From Nelumbo lutea (taxonomy: Eukaryota > Streptophyta > Magnoliopsida > Proteales > Nelumbonaceae), in contig JAKGHH010000006.1 of the NCBI GenBank assembly GCA_022828595.1, positions 17,170,499 to 17,234,498 of the forward strand: 64,000 nucleotides of DNA, given 5' to 3'. Positions 33,035 through 44,575 of this stretch are shown in pieces. Below the pieces are notes generated by a model. That model was given only the letters and a program-made list of their open reading frames with translations. It searched no databases and was not told where the DNA came from. Made by a program: the position numbers and the translations under genes. Numbering within the stretch: the first letter of the stretch is position 1; each line of letters begins with the position of its first letter.

Positions 33035-36000
33035 TTACTGATAATACATTCGGAGATTCTCAGTATTCCAACTCCTCTATATAGGCCTACCGTCAAGGTC
33101 TTCTAGCCTGTAGGTACCGGGTCCGAGGACTCTGGTGACTATGTATGGTCCTTCCTAGTTGGGTCCGAGCTTTCCTTCTTCTGGTGCGAGCACTATGACT
33201 TTGCGGAGAACGAGATCACCGGTTTTGAATTTCCTTCTTTGGATTTTGGAGTCATAGTATTTGGCCATCCTCTGTTGTTGTGCTGCCATCTTGATGTATG
33301 TTCAATCCCGTGCTTCCTCTACCAGGTCTAATTCTGTGCGGAGGTCTTCGTCGTTCTACTCCTCGTCGTAAAATTCATCCCAGAGAGTCGGAGAGACTAT
33401 TTCTACGGGTATAATGGGTTCAACCCCATAGGTTAGGCTCAAGGGTGTCTCTCTGGTAGCTGTCTACAGTGTAGTCTTGTATGCCCAAAGAATGCCCGAT
33501 GACTCCTCGACACACCTTCCCTTGGCCTGATCAAGTTTGGTTTTCAGGCCATGCAGTAAGGTTTGGTTAGTCACTTCGGTCTGCCCATTACTTTGAGGTC
33601 AATGCATGATTGTAGTCCGATGATAAATCCTCAGGTCCATGCAGAAGGCTTAGAACTCAAGGTCAATGAATTGTGCTCCATTGTCAGTGATCAGAACCCA
33701 AGGAATACCGAATTGACAGACAATACCTTGCTAGAAGAAGTTTCATGAATTATGTGTAGTAATGCGTGCCAGGGCTTCGACTTCCACCCATTTGGTCAAG
33801 CAATCCACTTTTACCAAGAGAAACTTCTTTTGTGCAATTGCGGTGGGGAAGGGGCCGATGATATCCATTCCCCACAGCACGAAGGGCCATAGATTAGTGA
33901 TCGGCCTCAAGGGGACTGCTAGCTGGTGGTGGACATTGGAGTGCCTCTGACAACTGTCACAATTTCTGATGAGTTGGGTAGCATCCTGCTTCATGGTTGG
34001 CCAAAAGTACCCTTGCCGGAGTGCCTTGTGAGCCAAGGTTCAAGTGTTGGGGTGGTCTCTGCATATACCTTCATGTATCTCCCTGAGGACATAGTCGGCT
34101 TTGGAGGGGGGAAGACACCTCAGGTAGGGGAGAGTGTGTGAGCGGCGATAGAGCTGTCCTTGAATGAGGTAATACCAAGCTGATTTTTACATGAGTTTCT
34201 TGGCTTCTTTTCGATCTTCTGGCAATGTACCATCCTGGAGGTACTATATAATGGGGTCCATCCAGGATGGGCCATGTTGAACAGGGAGGATGAGAAGAGC
34301 TATCGGCAAGATACTCGGTTGGGCCAAGGTGTCCATTCGCAATGTTGCAATGTTGAGTCGAGGTCAATTTGTGGAAAACTGGCTAGCTTCGAGAGTGTGT
34401 TGGCTCAGATGTTTTTGCTCGGGGAATCTATTGAATATCGAACTGCTCAAGCCATTGGATGAGCTCTTGCACCTTCTGCAGGTAGGCCGCCATGGTTGGG
34501 GTTTGCATCTCGAATTGGCCATGGATCTGATTAACCACAAGCTTCGAGGTCTAGGGCGAGCCGAAATCCGGCTATCAGGGCTTCATACTCAGCTTCGTTA
34601 ATAGAGGCTTTAAACTCGAATCTGAGGGCATGCTCCAATACAGTGTTGTCGGGACCGAAGAGGATGAGGTCGGCTCTGCTACCTTGTTTGTTGGAGGAAT
34701 CGTCTACATGGAGGGTCCAAATCTAAGGTCTTGGGGTTGGGTTTTGCATGGTGAAAGTGCATTCTATGAGAAAATCATCCAAGGATTGAGCCTTGATGGC
34801 ACGGGCCGAGGAGCATAGTCAATGTCGAATTCGATCAGCTTCATTCTCCACTTGACTAGGTGGTTAAATGCTTCTAGCCTCTGTAGAACTTGATTGAGGG
34901 GCTGGTCAGGAAGCACTCGGATGCTATGAGCTTGGAAGTATGGTTTGAGATTTCTCACCGAGGTGACTAGTGCCAAGGCCACCTTTTCTGATTTGGAGTA
35001 CCAGGTTTCCGCTTCACTAAGAACCTTACTAGTGTAGTAGATCAGTCTTTGTACCCGATCTTCCTCCTTGACCAGTATTGAGCTGACTACCTCATCCCCG
35101 ACCGAGAGGTAGAGCAATAGCTCATCCCTTGGGCTCAGTTTTGTGAGGAGAGATAGCAAGCTTAGGTACCTCTTCAGTTCCTGAAAGGACCTTTCACATT
35201 CCTTGGGCCATTGGAAGTCCTTTACGTGTTTTAGGGCCTTGAAGAAGGGTAGGCATCGGTCTATGGACTTTGACATGAACCAGCTCAAGGCGACTACTCG
35301 TCGATTGAGGTGTTGCACTTCTTTGTGGGTCTGAGATGACTGCATGTCGAGGATGGCTTGGAATTTTTTTTGGATTAGCTTTAATTCCTCTCTGCATGAC
35401 CATGAATCCTAGGAATTTGTCAGAGCTAATTCTGAAGGCACATTTGGTCGGGTTCAGCTTCATCATGTACTTCCTGAGGGTGACGAAGACATCCATGACG
35501 TCGGCTAAGAGGTGCTCGGCCTGCTTTCTTTTCATGAGTATGTCGTTAACATACGCCTCAATGCTTCGACTAAGTTGATCCTTGAAGACCTCGTTCACCA
35601 GCCCTTGATAAGTGGTTCCGACGTTCTTAGGTCGAATGGCATCACCTTGTAGCCGTACAGTCTGCGATCGATGATCAAGGCGGTCTTCTCCTAGTCATCT
35701 AGGTGCATTTAAATTTGATAGTAGCCTAGGAATGCATCCATAAAGCTCAGGTGTCTGTGCCCCTCCGTCGCATCGACGAGCTGGTCAATCCTCGATAGGG
35801 GAAGTTATCCTTAGGACAAGCTTTATTTAGGTCGGTGAAGCCAATACAAATCCTCAACTTCCCATTGGCCTTCTTCGCCATTACCACATTGGCCAGCCAA
35901 TTCGGGTACTTTACTTCCCAGATAAAGCCAACGCCAAGCAACGTTTGGACTTCGTCGTTGAAAACCTGCCACCATTCTACGGCGAAGCTTCTCTTCTTCT

Positions 36001-38250
36001 ACCTGATGGGTCGATAGTGTGGGTCGGCATTCAAGAGGTGGGTGATGACCTTGGGGTCGATCCCTAGCATATTCTAGGAGAGAGCCAACCTGGATCGTCT
36101 TTTCAAGGCCTTCTTCAGAGAACGACACCTGGATGAGGTCTTCGATAGATTGGTTGCGTTGTGCCTTCACGTTGTCTCACAGATCTATACTTTTGGTCAT
36201 CAATGTTTCTGTCGTAGGATGTGGTCCTCGATAGGAGGTCAAATAGCATTGTCATCCATCCCTCTAGTCTCCACACACTACTCCCACACTGTATTGGGTC
36301 GGGAATTTCATTGTGAGGTGGAACATGGAGACAAAGGACCATAGAGCGTTCAAGGTTGGTCGGCCGAGTATGGCCTTGTACAACAATGGGCAACAGATGA
36401 CGATGAAGTCGACCATGGCCGTGGCAGTGATGTCACCATCTCTGATCAAAAGGGGAAGGGTGATCCTCTTGGTTGGCATGAGTGACTCCTCGTAGAAGCC
36501 CATTAGGAGGATGTTGTTGGGGACAAGGCGATCTCTGTCGATGCCAAGCTTTTCAAATGCATCTTCGAAGAGGACGTTCACTGAGCTACCTATGTCAACC
36601 AGGATGTGCCTCACTTTGAAGTTGGCTACCTCAGCTGTGATCACTAGGGCGTCATCATGCAGGGTCTGGACCCCCTGGAGGTCATCCTCTATGAAGGTGA
36701 TCAGGTCTCCGCACCTTTTCTTCTGCCTTGTATTGTCGATTTTGAATAGTTGCACATACCTTTTGCGGCCCGAGCTGCTTTCTCCTTCAGCGGTGATCCC
36801 TCCTGATATCACGACAATGACACTTGCTGGGGGAGCCCGAGGTGGTGGTCTGGCTACAGGGCGCGGTTCTTCCTATGTTGGCTTCTTGTCATTGTTAATG
36901 AATCCACTGAGGTACTGGCGCATGATCAAGTCCCTGGTGTGGTTGTGCCTGATCAAGTTTCTATGGAACTCACAATACTAATCACGGTTCCTCTCGTTGC
37001 CTTGGGTCTTCATCTTCTCGATCCACTCGACGTAGTTACGAAAGCGGATCTGCATCAGAACTTCAGACTGTGGCATATTCATCGGCATGAATTTTCTATA
37101 GGTCGGTGGAGGTGACCTCAGTCTGTGGTCAGACCGGCGATCCTGCTTCTTGTGGTCCCAGTTCGCCCTCTCTGTCTTGCGATCCTCGGTATCCCTTCTC
37201 TTCTTGTTGGGATGCTCTTCCTCATCTTTTAATTGTGCATGTGCTTCCTCTGTGTTGATGTATTTCTGGGTGTGACTCATCAGCGTGGTATGGTTTGAGG
37301 AGGGTTCTTTGAAATGGAAAAGTTGAACAAAGAAGGCAACAAACCGTGCTGAATGGCTATGATGGCCACCGACTAGTTCAAGTGTCAGACTTGTAGTGCC
37401 TCGATGTTGAATCTCACTATGTAGACTCTGAGGGATTCCACTTTCCACTGCCGCACTTGCATGAGGCTTGCTGAAGTCTTCCAATGTTTTTGGCTTGCTG
37501 TGAACTATGCCAAAAACTTGCTCTCCAATTGCACCCAAGTGGAGATAGAGCACGGGGGGAGAGAGGAGTACCAAGTAAAGGCTACTCCTTTGAGGGTCGC
37601 CATGAAAGATTTATACATTAACCCTTTGGAGGAGCCGTGTAGCATCATTTGGGCTTTAAAGGCCACAATGTGGTCAACGGGGTCTGTGGTTCCATCGTAT
37701 CTCTTGAATGATGGTGCTTGCCATCTGGCTAGGGGGAGCTCATCCACGACATCCTATATGAAGGGTGGCTCATTGGCAAGCTGGCTGGTCGGCCCTACGG
37801 GTTGGATCATAGGAGGGTCCGCACTTCTTTGCACCTGGCTATGCTTCAACTAGGTCAGGTGTTGTCGAAGTTCTCTGATCTTGGTGCCCCGGTTGTCGAG
37901 GGCCATAGCTGGTGTGACTCTTTCCCACTTAGGCGATGCTTAGCAGGCTTTAACCGAACTGGACTTTGCGATGAGTATTGGTGGTTCTTGTATCCATTCA
38001 CCGAGTCTTTCTTTTGCTGGAATCCAGGTATATTGGTGCGTTCGGCTGCGATTGCCGCACTCGTGGGACTAAGCTGAGGGGCTCGATCTTCGTGATGTCT
38101 ATCTTTCTTGTGTAGACTACGCCTTTCCCTTGTCTGCCCGACACCTTTTGGGGTCTTCAAGGCGAGGATCAGCCACACTAGGCGATGGCACAGGGGGAGG
38201 GACAACCTGAGGAGGTTGCGTCGTAGACCCTAGAGTTTGCATCATTGCCA
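33035..38250 (-). pseudogene. Tat copy 2 gag-pol polyprotein, degenerate
   Basis: Gag: start near 38250 (MMQTLGSTTQPPQVVPPPVP), core at 37505-37747 (FKRYDGTTDPVDHIVAFKAQ, ATLKGVAFTWYSSLP), C-terminal part 36978-37350. Protease: 36264-36812, with VDIGSSVNVLF and AILGRPTLNALW. RT: 35747-36170 (WLANVVMAKKANGKLRICI, DLNKACPKDNFP) and 35194-35598, where the catalytic box is YVND instead of YVDD (35542-35553). RNase H: 34764-35345 (FKALKHVKDFQWPKECERSF, LIYYTSKVLSEAETWYSKSE). Integrase: zinc/core at 33743-34036 (RQGYFWPTMKQDA, CDSCQRHSN, WGMDIIGPFP, DCLTKWVEVEALA). The C-terminus is at about 33035-33180 (NWEGPYIVTRVLGPGTYRLE). Frameshifts separate the blocks. Confidence 0.9.
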
Positions 38251-38361
38251 AGATCTAGTCGACCTTCTACTACATCGCCTGGAACTAGGTAGGATCGACC
38301 GTGGCTTGTGGCTACGGAGGTTGCTAAAACTTGTGGCATGGAGGGCTGATGCTGCTCGATC

Positions 38362-38726
38362 TAAGGTGGATAACAAACATGAAATCACTCACCAAAGGTG
38401 GAAGCACAACTATGGAAGCAAGAAGAGATGCTGAAAACGGATATGTCTTCTTCGTTTCAGCCCTTGTAACTCTTCTTCTTCTTCCCAAAAACCTTATAAA
38501 CCCCTTTCCTATTCTTTGATTTTTCTAGAGCTGTCAGCATTGAGAGAGTAGAGAGTACAAGTGAGCTCTCTCCAATTCGTTGGTTAGCCAATGACGTGTT
38601 GGGTTGCCTTGCAAGCCAATACAAAAAAGTCTCTTTATTTTCCATTCCTTACCTTTTGTCTTTTCCTTCTTTTCTTTTTTCTACCTTTATTAGTGGGTTC
38701 CACCTCATAAGGAGGAAACCCCAACA
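38362..38726 (-). repeat. Right part of the copia element 1 5' LTR
   Basis: Matches 23925-24305 base for base with scattered changes ('ggataacaaacatgaaat', 'gatgctgaaaacgga', 'ctctctccaattcgttgg'). It ends CCCCAACA at 38726, followed by the AGTTT duplication. Confidence 0.9.
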
Positions 38727-38731
38727 AGTTT

Positions 38732-39092
38732 TGAAAGGAGGATAGATAAGGATACAAAGAAGTAGGCCATGTTTTCTTCGTAAATTATTGGGGCCAAAAT
38801 GGGGAGATTGCCATGCTGAGGTGGCAACTCCATAGGTTTTTAAAGGGAATCTAATGCAAGATTAGGGTAATGGAACAAATAGAGATAGTTATAGATCAAA
38901 TGAATAGACAATACCATTTTAATGGGCAGTAGTAGATGTGTACGTACATACATAAATACATACACACATATCAAAGATCTTAAGTTTCACTTTATTTTAT
39001 TAATCCTATTTTAATAAATGTCTATTAAATTATCTTGGCAATTAAAAAAATTAAAGGATAATTTAAACCTTCCACCAGATAAGGAATCATTT
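38732..39092. other. Unassigned intergenic DNA
   Basis: Host sequence to the right of copia element 1. It contains a short imperfect ACATA repeat at about 38945-38970. No gene was seen. Confidence 0.4.
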
Positions 39093-39413
39093 AGGGGGCA
39101 TTTGCTTTTTGTGTTTTGATAAGGGGGAAAGTTGGTAAGTGAGATTCACAATCCCATTGACCAAGAAACCCATGTTCTTTTTTCAGATTTAAGTGGGGAT
39201 CAGGGAAAGTTTATTTTCCTAGGTATTGATACCAATCTCTTAGGTGGGTAAATAACTTTCCCACCAAGGGAAAGTTGCTAATACTTGGATGGGACAAAAA
39301 TTCCCCTTTTGATAATGAAATTTTTATGGTCAAAACGGTCATTATATTATTTATGGGTAAATGCAGCTACTCAGATAAATAACTTAACAAAAAGCAAACA
39401 GGGCCTTAGATTA
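39093..39413 (+). mobile_element. Tourist-like MITE, about 321 bp
   Basis: The left end GGGGGCATTTGCTTTTTGT pairs with the right end, whose reverse complement is GGCCCTGTTTGCTTTTTGT. TTA stands on both outer sides (39090-39092 and 39414-39416). It is non-coding. The family has copies at 22350-22677 and 47738-47993, and a fragment at 60571-60626. Confidence 0.75.
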
Positions 39414-39864
39414 TCTCCTTACACAGATTATGAGTCATTAATCTAAAATGAATCCAATGTAATTTGAAGCTAACTAGATGTTTTGTAAGTCGAAAATCAA
39501 ATACTGGTGCCCAACTCCCAAATTCTAATTCATGCTACTTTCTAACTGATTATAAGGAAGGTGGACGCATACGCCTGCAATCCCTACCATGAAAATGAAG
39601 TCCCAGCCGTAGGGGAGGTTGTAAATTAATTTCATTTTATACCATCACATATAAGACAAATGGAGGTCTGATGCATATTCAACCATACAAATTTAATAAA
39701 AAGAGGAATAAATCTATAAAAAAATTATGCTTCTCTCTATAAAACATCAAGCAGAATTGAAGGAATATCTACAAGACTGTCGAACTCAAAAACTTCAAAA
39801 TGGAGAGATTAGCTCAGTTGTGGCAGTAACTCTAACTACAATTTTCTCCTACTATCTATTCCAC

Positions 39865-40200
39865 TCAGTTTCCTGTCAGGCGAGTAATGAGACTGATGAA
39901 AGCATCTTCGTTGCATGGAATTGTGAGAAGACCCATTGGATGATCGAACCCATATTCATCCTCAGCCTGGCTCAACAAGTCCTGAAACAATGGGAGCTTC
40001 AGGTAAGAAATGGAAACCACGAACCTCTTGGTCTGGTTATTATCTCCAACATAAACTGCGAAGTGGCCCTTGGGGACATGCTCTGTGGTTGTCACCGGAG
40101 GTAAGGACGATTGGTGTCTACTGATCAGAAGGTGAGTCGACCATCGCCCTCGAATGACTTGTTTGGCATAAACAACGATCTCAGGCAAGCGGATACCCAT
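39865..40200 (-). CDS. SAUR copy 2: SAUR-family auxin-responsive protein, 111 aa
   Basis: A full-length, single-exon SAUR, the only intact host protein gene I can support. The start ATG (40198-40200) opens [16 protein letters not shown], the basic amphipathic N-terminus of the SAUR20/50-like group. The SAUR domain follows from about residue 43: [42 protein letters not shown], ending LITRLTGN. Family role: promotes cell expansion by inhibiting PP2C.D phosphatases, thereby keeping the plasma-membrane H+-ATPase active. Three core residues depart from the usual sequence (Leu for His in the HPLF motif, Asp for Glu, Tyr for Phe in EEFGF), where copy 1 keeps the common ones. A TATA box lies about 117 bp upstream. 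The length and lack of introns are normal for SAURs. The gene and its flanks are the duplicate of 18209-18544. Confidence 0.92.
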   Translation of the reverse strand: MGIRLPEIVVYAKQVIRGRWSTHLLISRHQSSLPPVTTTEHVPKGHFAVYVGDNNQTKRFVVSISYLKLPLFQDLLSQAEDEYGFDHPMGLLTIPCNEDAFISLITRLTGN

Positions 40201-40316
40201 TTTTTCTGAAGGAAGAAGAAATTAATCAAAACTGAAGCTGAAGTCTTGGAAGAAGCTAAGGGGAGTTACGGAAGGCCTGAAGAGCTAGGAGATGGTAGAG
40301 AAGTATGCTTTCTTCC

Positions 40317-40326
40317 CTATATATAG
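40317..40326 (-). promoter_or_regulatory. TATA box of SAUR copy 2
   Basis: CTATATATAG, about 117-126 bp upstream of the start codon, within palindromic CCCTATATATAGGG, identical to copy 1. The transcription start is probably about 85-95 bp before the ATG. Confidence 0.8.
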
Positions 40327-41014
40327 GGAAAGGCAGAGGAGTGATCGATGTACATATTGCAGAGATTGTATGAAGTATGGAGAGAAATTATGTTCAGATT
40401 CATTCAAATGTCAATAATTTTAATTGGTAGCCATGACAAAATTGATTAAAGACGGTACCAACTTACACACTAACAAACAGATGGTGTGGATCCAGAAGTA
40501 GTATTCATTTTCATTGTATTATTGGTTGTAGCACATCAGAGGCCCAACTATGCTCATTGAACGACATATCACAAGTAGTGGAAAAAGCAGCTAGCCCACC
40601 GTCTTTAAATAGACAACAATTTGCAACTGTTTAATTAGTGTCTTATCAAAATAGATTCATTGCTACTGCCTACTCAATTCAGAAAGGTGTTTTATTGGCT
40701 GTTTGTTGTTAATTGCTGTGATGGAGACCTGGAAAATGGGCCTAGGAATTGAAGCAGCTCCAACTTTCTAAATGTAGATATGCTTCCGAAGAACAATATG
40801 ACCCTGTCTATCATGGAAAATAAGGAGCTGATACTGACTAGTCTAAATTAGGGTAGCTCATATATTGAGTCAATTGGAATGTTTGTTAATTAATCCGTCA
40901 TTTCGCAAATGATGTGAAAAAAATGATGCATCAGCTTTGGTATAAAGTATCATTAGATGACATGTGTTGTGATTGATTGTTCATCTTTTGATTTCAGCAT
41001 GGCAAGAAGGGAAA

Positions 41015-42981
41015 AAACATGTAGTACTATTTGTTAAGCAAAACATAAACAATATAATAGAAATACATAGAAGTATACAATTGTTTTATATTTTTAATAT
41101 TTTAATTAATTAATAATTATTTATATTTTATATACTACTTTTAATATTATTTTTACAATACAAAATTAACAAAAATTAATTTCAGCTAAAGTTGTTCATC
41201 AAATTAATGAAACTGACCAACCCGACCAATTCAACCCAGGTTGGTCAGTTTTCTAATATTTCCAATAGGCTTTTGATTCAACAATTTCCTAAGCCGATAA
41301 GGTTTGGTTAGTTTCGCTTTGGCCATTTTTAAATTGACCAAAATGAAATGACCTTACCATAGATATATATTAATATTCTATATTTTTAATATCAAATTTT
41401 TAATACGGGAAAGTGAGAAAATTCTTATATTTCTTAGTCTAAAATATTTTATATCATAAATTTAATTTCTCAATTTTTTTAATAATGCCACTGTAATTCT
41501 TTTAAATTTAAATTTAATTTTTTAAGTTTAAATCTTTTGAACCAACTGACCAAACCAAAAATCGATCCAGACTTATACAACACAAGTTGGTCAGTTTTCA
41601 CTAATGGTAAGTTGGTTTTGGGTGACCAACTCCCAAACTTGACCATGTCAATTTGATTGGCCAAATAGCCTACATTCGAATCGAACCAACCCCTGAACAC
41701 TTCTAATTTTAGCTAAATTAATAGTCTATTCTCTAATAAATAATTATTGAAATTTTATAGCGTAAATACACAATAATTGAAAATATTATGATAATGAAAA
41801 TACAAGAAATGCAAAAATACAATAAATACTAAAATATATATTAAATTAATCAATAAATATTTTAATCTCAAATGATAGTTTAATCTCCAATAGTTATTGA
41901 AAATTTTCTACTAAATAACAAAACAAAAATAAATTTATCCATAATTATTGATAATATATTTATCACAAAAAACAATAAATAATTACTGAAAATAAAATAA
42001 ATATTAATTTTAGTATAGATAAAAAATAAATATAGATTAAGATTTTAAAACTATTATTAAAAAATATTAAATTTTTTGAAAGTTATTTTCTATAATTATT
42101 AATTGATATAAGTTAATTTAGTCATTTACACTATTATTTAGTTATTTAAATAATATCATTATTTAAATTTTAAAATATTAATTATTTATTGAATTTAATT
42201 ATTTGTAAAAAAATAATTTATACTATTACTACATAATTTTGTTATTTAACTATTTAAAAGCTAGTTATGTTACAATTTAATTATTTAAAATATTTAAAAT
42301 GTTTTATTATTTCAATTTTCTTAATTTTAAAGTTATTACATAACATTAAATATTTTGTTATATAATTATTTTTTTTATTTTTAATATTTTGTTATTTAAG
42401 ATATTTAGTTATTAAAATATTTCAAATAATGTTTTATTTTTAAGTTTTAATTTTATTGTTTGAATAACATTTAATTTAAATAATATGGAAAATCATAGTT
42501 TATATTATTAGTACATAATTTTGTGATGAATTTTGTAAAATTAAAAAATTATTAATACTATTTTTATTATTAAATCTATTATAATTATTTTTTGGGTTTT
42601 TAATAAATATTTTAAAATTATTATATAATTTTGATATTTAAATAATTTTTTATTTTTTATAATTCGAACATTGCTTAGATGGTTATAGATAAAAAGCAGG
42701 GGGGAGGATAAATAGGAATTAGAGATATTTCAAGAGATAAATAGGAATTAGAGATAATTTATAAGAAAGTGGGGGATAGTGGAGGAGGTAGTTTAAGAGA
42801 AATTTTAGGAGAAGATATTATTTAGGTTATTGAGAATGTGTAGGAGGGAGAGAGAGAGAGAGAGAGAGATTGATTTTCGGTAATCTTTTATGGGGAAGGA
42901 GAGCATCTCATTGGTTTTCTAAAAAATAACATAGAATAAAAAATAAAAAAATTCAATGAATTTTTTTAAATAGTATATACA
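41015..42981 (-). mobile_element. Helitron-like element D (counterpart of B)
   Basis: Same interior order as 19325-21602, with a GA repeat at about 42847-42868 and the 'tagtatatacatac' end. The hairpin 3' end at about 41030 is decayed. The 73-codon minus frame at 41479-41700 is not a gene. Confidence 0.4.
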
Positions 42982-42985
42982 TACA

Positions 42986-44575
42986 GTAGCGGGGACCCAT
43001 GCCATGCATGGGTTTTGTTAAGCGAAAGTTAAACAATAGAAATACATAGGAGTATATAATTGTTTTATATTTTAACTTTTTAATAATCAACCCAATTGAA
43101 CTCGATTCAAGTTGGTTAGTTTTCTAGTATTTCCAATCAGCTTTTGTTTAACAATTTTCCAACTCTACCAAATTAGGTTAGTTTCGATTTGGCCATTTGT
43201 AAAATGACCAAAACTAAACTTCCCTGACCATAGATATATACTAATATTTTATATTTTAAATATAATTTTTTAATACAAGAAAGTGGAAAAATTCTCATAT
43301 TTGTTAGTCAAAAATAATTTATATTATAAATTTATCTTTTTAATTTAATTTTTAATAATATCACTGTAATTTATTAAATTTAATTCTAATTTTTAAGTTT
43401 AAAACTTTTGAACAAATAAACCAAATTGAAAATTGACCCAAACTGATACAACCCGAGTTGGCTAATTTTCACTAATGGTCAATTGGTTTTGGGTGACAAA
43501 CTCTCGATCTAACCAAGTTGATTTGGTTAGCAAAACAAGTTGCATTTAAAGTAAACCAATCCTTGAACACTCCTAATTTCAGCTAAACTAATAATCTAAT
43601 CTCTAATAAATAACAATAGTTTAATCTCCAATAATTTTTGAAAATTTATAGCAAAAATACAGAATTATTGAAAATAAGCTTATAATGAAAATACAATAGA
43701 TATCTAATAAAAATACAATAAATACAAAAATACAACAAATACTAAAAATATATTAAATTAGTCAATAAATAGTGTAATCTCAAATAATAGTTTGATCTCT
43801 AATAAATATTAATCAATAAATTATAAAAATACATAGAAAAATAAATTTATAACAAAAATACAATAAATAGTATAAATTAAATTTCAAAATTTAAATAGTA
43901 GTTGTTTAATGTCCAATAATTATTAAAAATTTACTCTTAAATAATAAACCAACAATAGATTTATAAATATTTATTGAAAACATATTTATCAAAAAATACA
44001 ATAAATAATTACTGAAAATAAAATAAATATTAATTTTAGTATATATATATAAATAAGTAATGAATGTACACTATTATTGTAAAATTATTAGCAATGAATA
44101 TTATTTTTTTTGAAAGATTTTTTCTATAATTATTAGTTGATATAAGTGAAATTAATTTTTTACAATATTATTTTGTTATTTAAAAATTTTAAATATTAAT
44201 TATTTATTTAGTTTAATTTTTTAAAATTATAAATTATTATTAATACGAATACTATGAAACCTATTATAATTATTTTTCTACTTTTAATAATTTATTTACA
44301 TTTATTACATAATTTCGTTATTTTAACTATTAAAAATTTAGACATATTAAGTATTTCGTTATTTACTTAAAATATTTAAAATTTTCATTATTTGAATGTT
44401 ATTACGTAATATTAAATATTTTTTATATAATTATGTAGTTATTTTTAATGTTTTGTTATTTAAGATGCTTAGTTATTGGGATATTTAAATAATGTTTTAT
44501 TTTTTAATATTAATTTTTTATTATTTAAATAACATTTAAATTGAATAATTAATAAAATTATAAAAATTGATTGAT
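42986..44575 (-). mobile_element. Helitron-like element E, 3' end and AT-rich body
   Basis: The minus strand ends with the perfect-arm hairpin CCCATGCATGGCATGGG followed by TCCCCGCTACT at about 42986 (CTAGT changed to CTACT). The body repeats the pattern of elements A, B and D. The right end is not clear; 44575 marks the end of the AT-rich similarity. Confidence 0.4.

Larger units (their letters stand above)
29559..38361 (-). mobile_element. Tat-lineage Ty3/gypsy element (copy 2), 5' LTR missing
   Basis: It interrupts the 5' LTR of copia element 1. On the minus strand the order is gag, protease, RT, RNase H, integrase (38.25 to 33.03 kb), spacer, antisense ORF (32.39 to 30.51 kb), polypurine tract, 3' LTR (30091 to 29559). 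No right-hand LTR is present. Gag-proximal sequence runs directly into copia LTR near 38361. A 20-base stretch beginning GATGCTGCTC occurs at both junctions (29554 and 38348) with four mismatches. Confidence 0.85.
23643..38726 (-). mobile_element. Ty1/copia element 1 (Tork/TNT1-like), split by nested insertions
   Basis: Minus-strand element with LTR ends TGTTGG/CCAACA and the 5-bp duplication AGTTT at 23638-23642 and 38727-38731. The 3' LTR is 23643 to about 24305. The 5' LTR is in two pieces (29272 to about 29554, and about 38362-38726), separated by a Tat element. The primer-binding site TGGTACCAAAGC (initiator tRNA-Met type, 29257-29268) and a polypurine tract (AAGAAGGGGGAGA on the minus strand, about 24305-24320) are in place. 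Gag, protease, integrase, RT and RNase H are all recognisable in copia order. An Athila-like solo LTR interrupts the protease. Without the insertions it would be about 5.1 kb. Confidence 0.92.
39648..43125. repeat. Segmental duplication unit 2 (SAUR block)
   Basis: Colinear with unit 1, which consists of 10691-10901 plus 18199 to about 21745 once the Athila insertion is removed. Matching landmarks in order: 3' flank, SAUR gene, TATA palindrome, the upstream 'caataattttaattggtagccatgac' area, Helitron-like element B/D, and the hairpin terminus at 21606/42986. Similarity fades near 21745/43125, where unit 2 continues with 'ttttctagtatttccaatc'. Both genes keep the same orientation. Confidence 0.85.

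Noticed and set aside
29554..38367. The GATGCTGCTC stretch as the target duplication of Tat copy 2
   Set aside because: Far longer than the 4-6 bp made by LTR integrases, and the right LTR is missing, so a true duplication cannot be defined.
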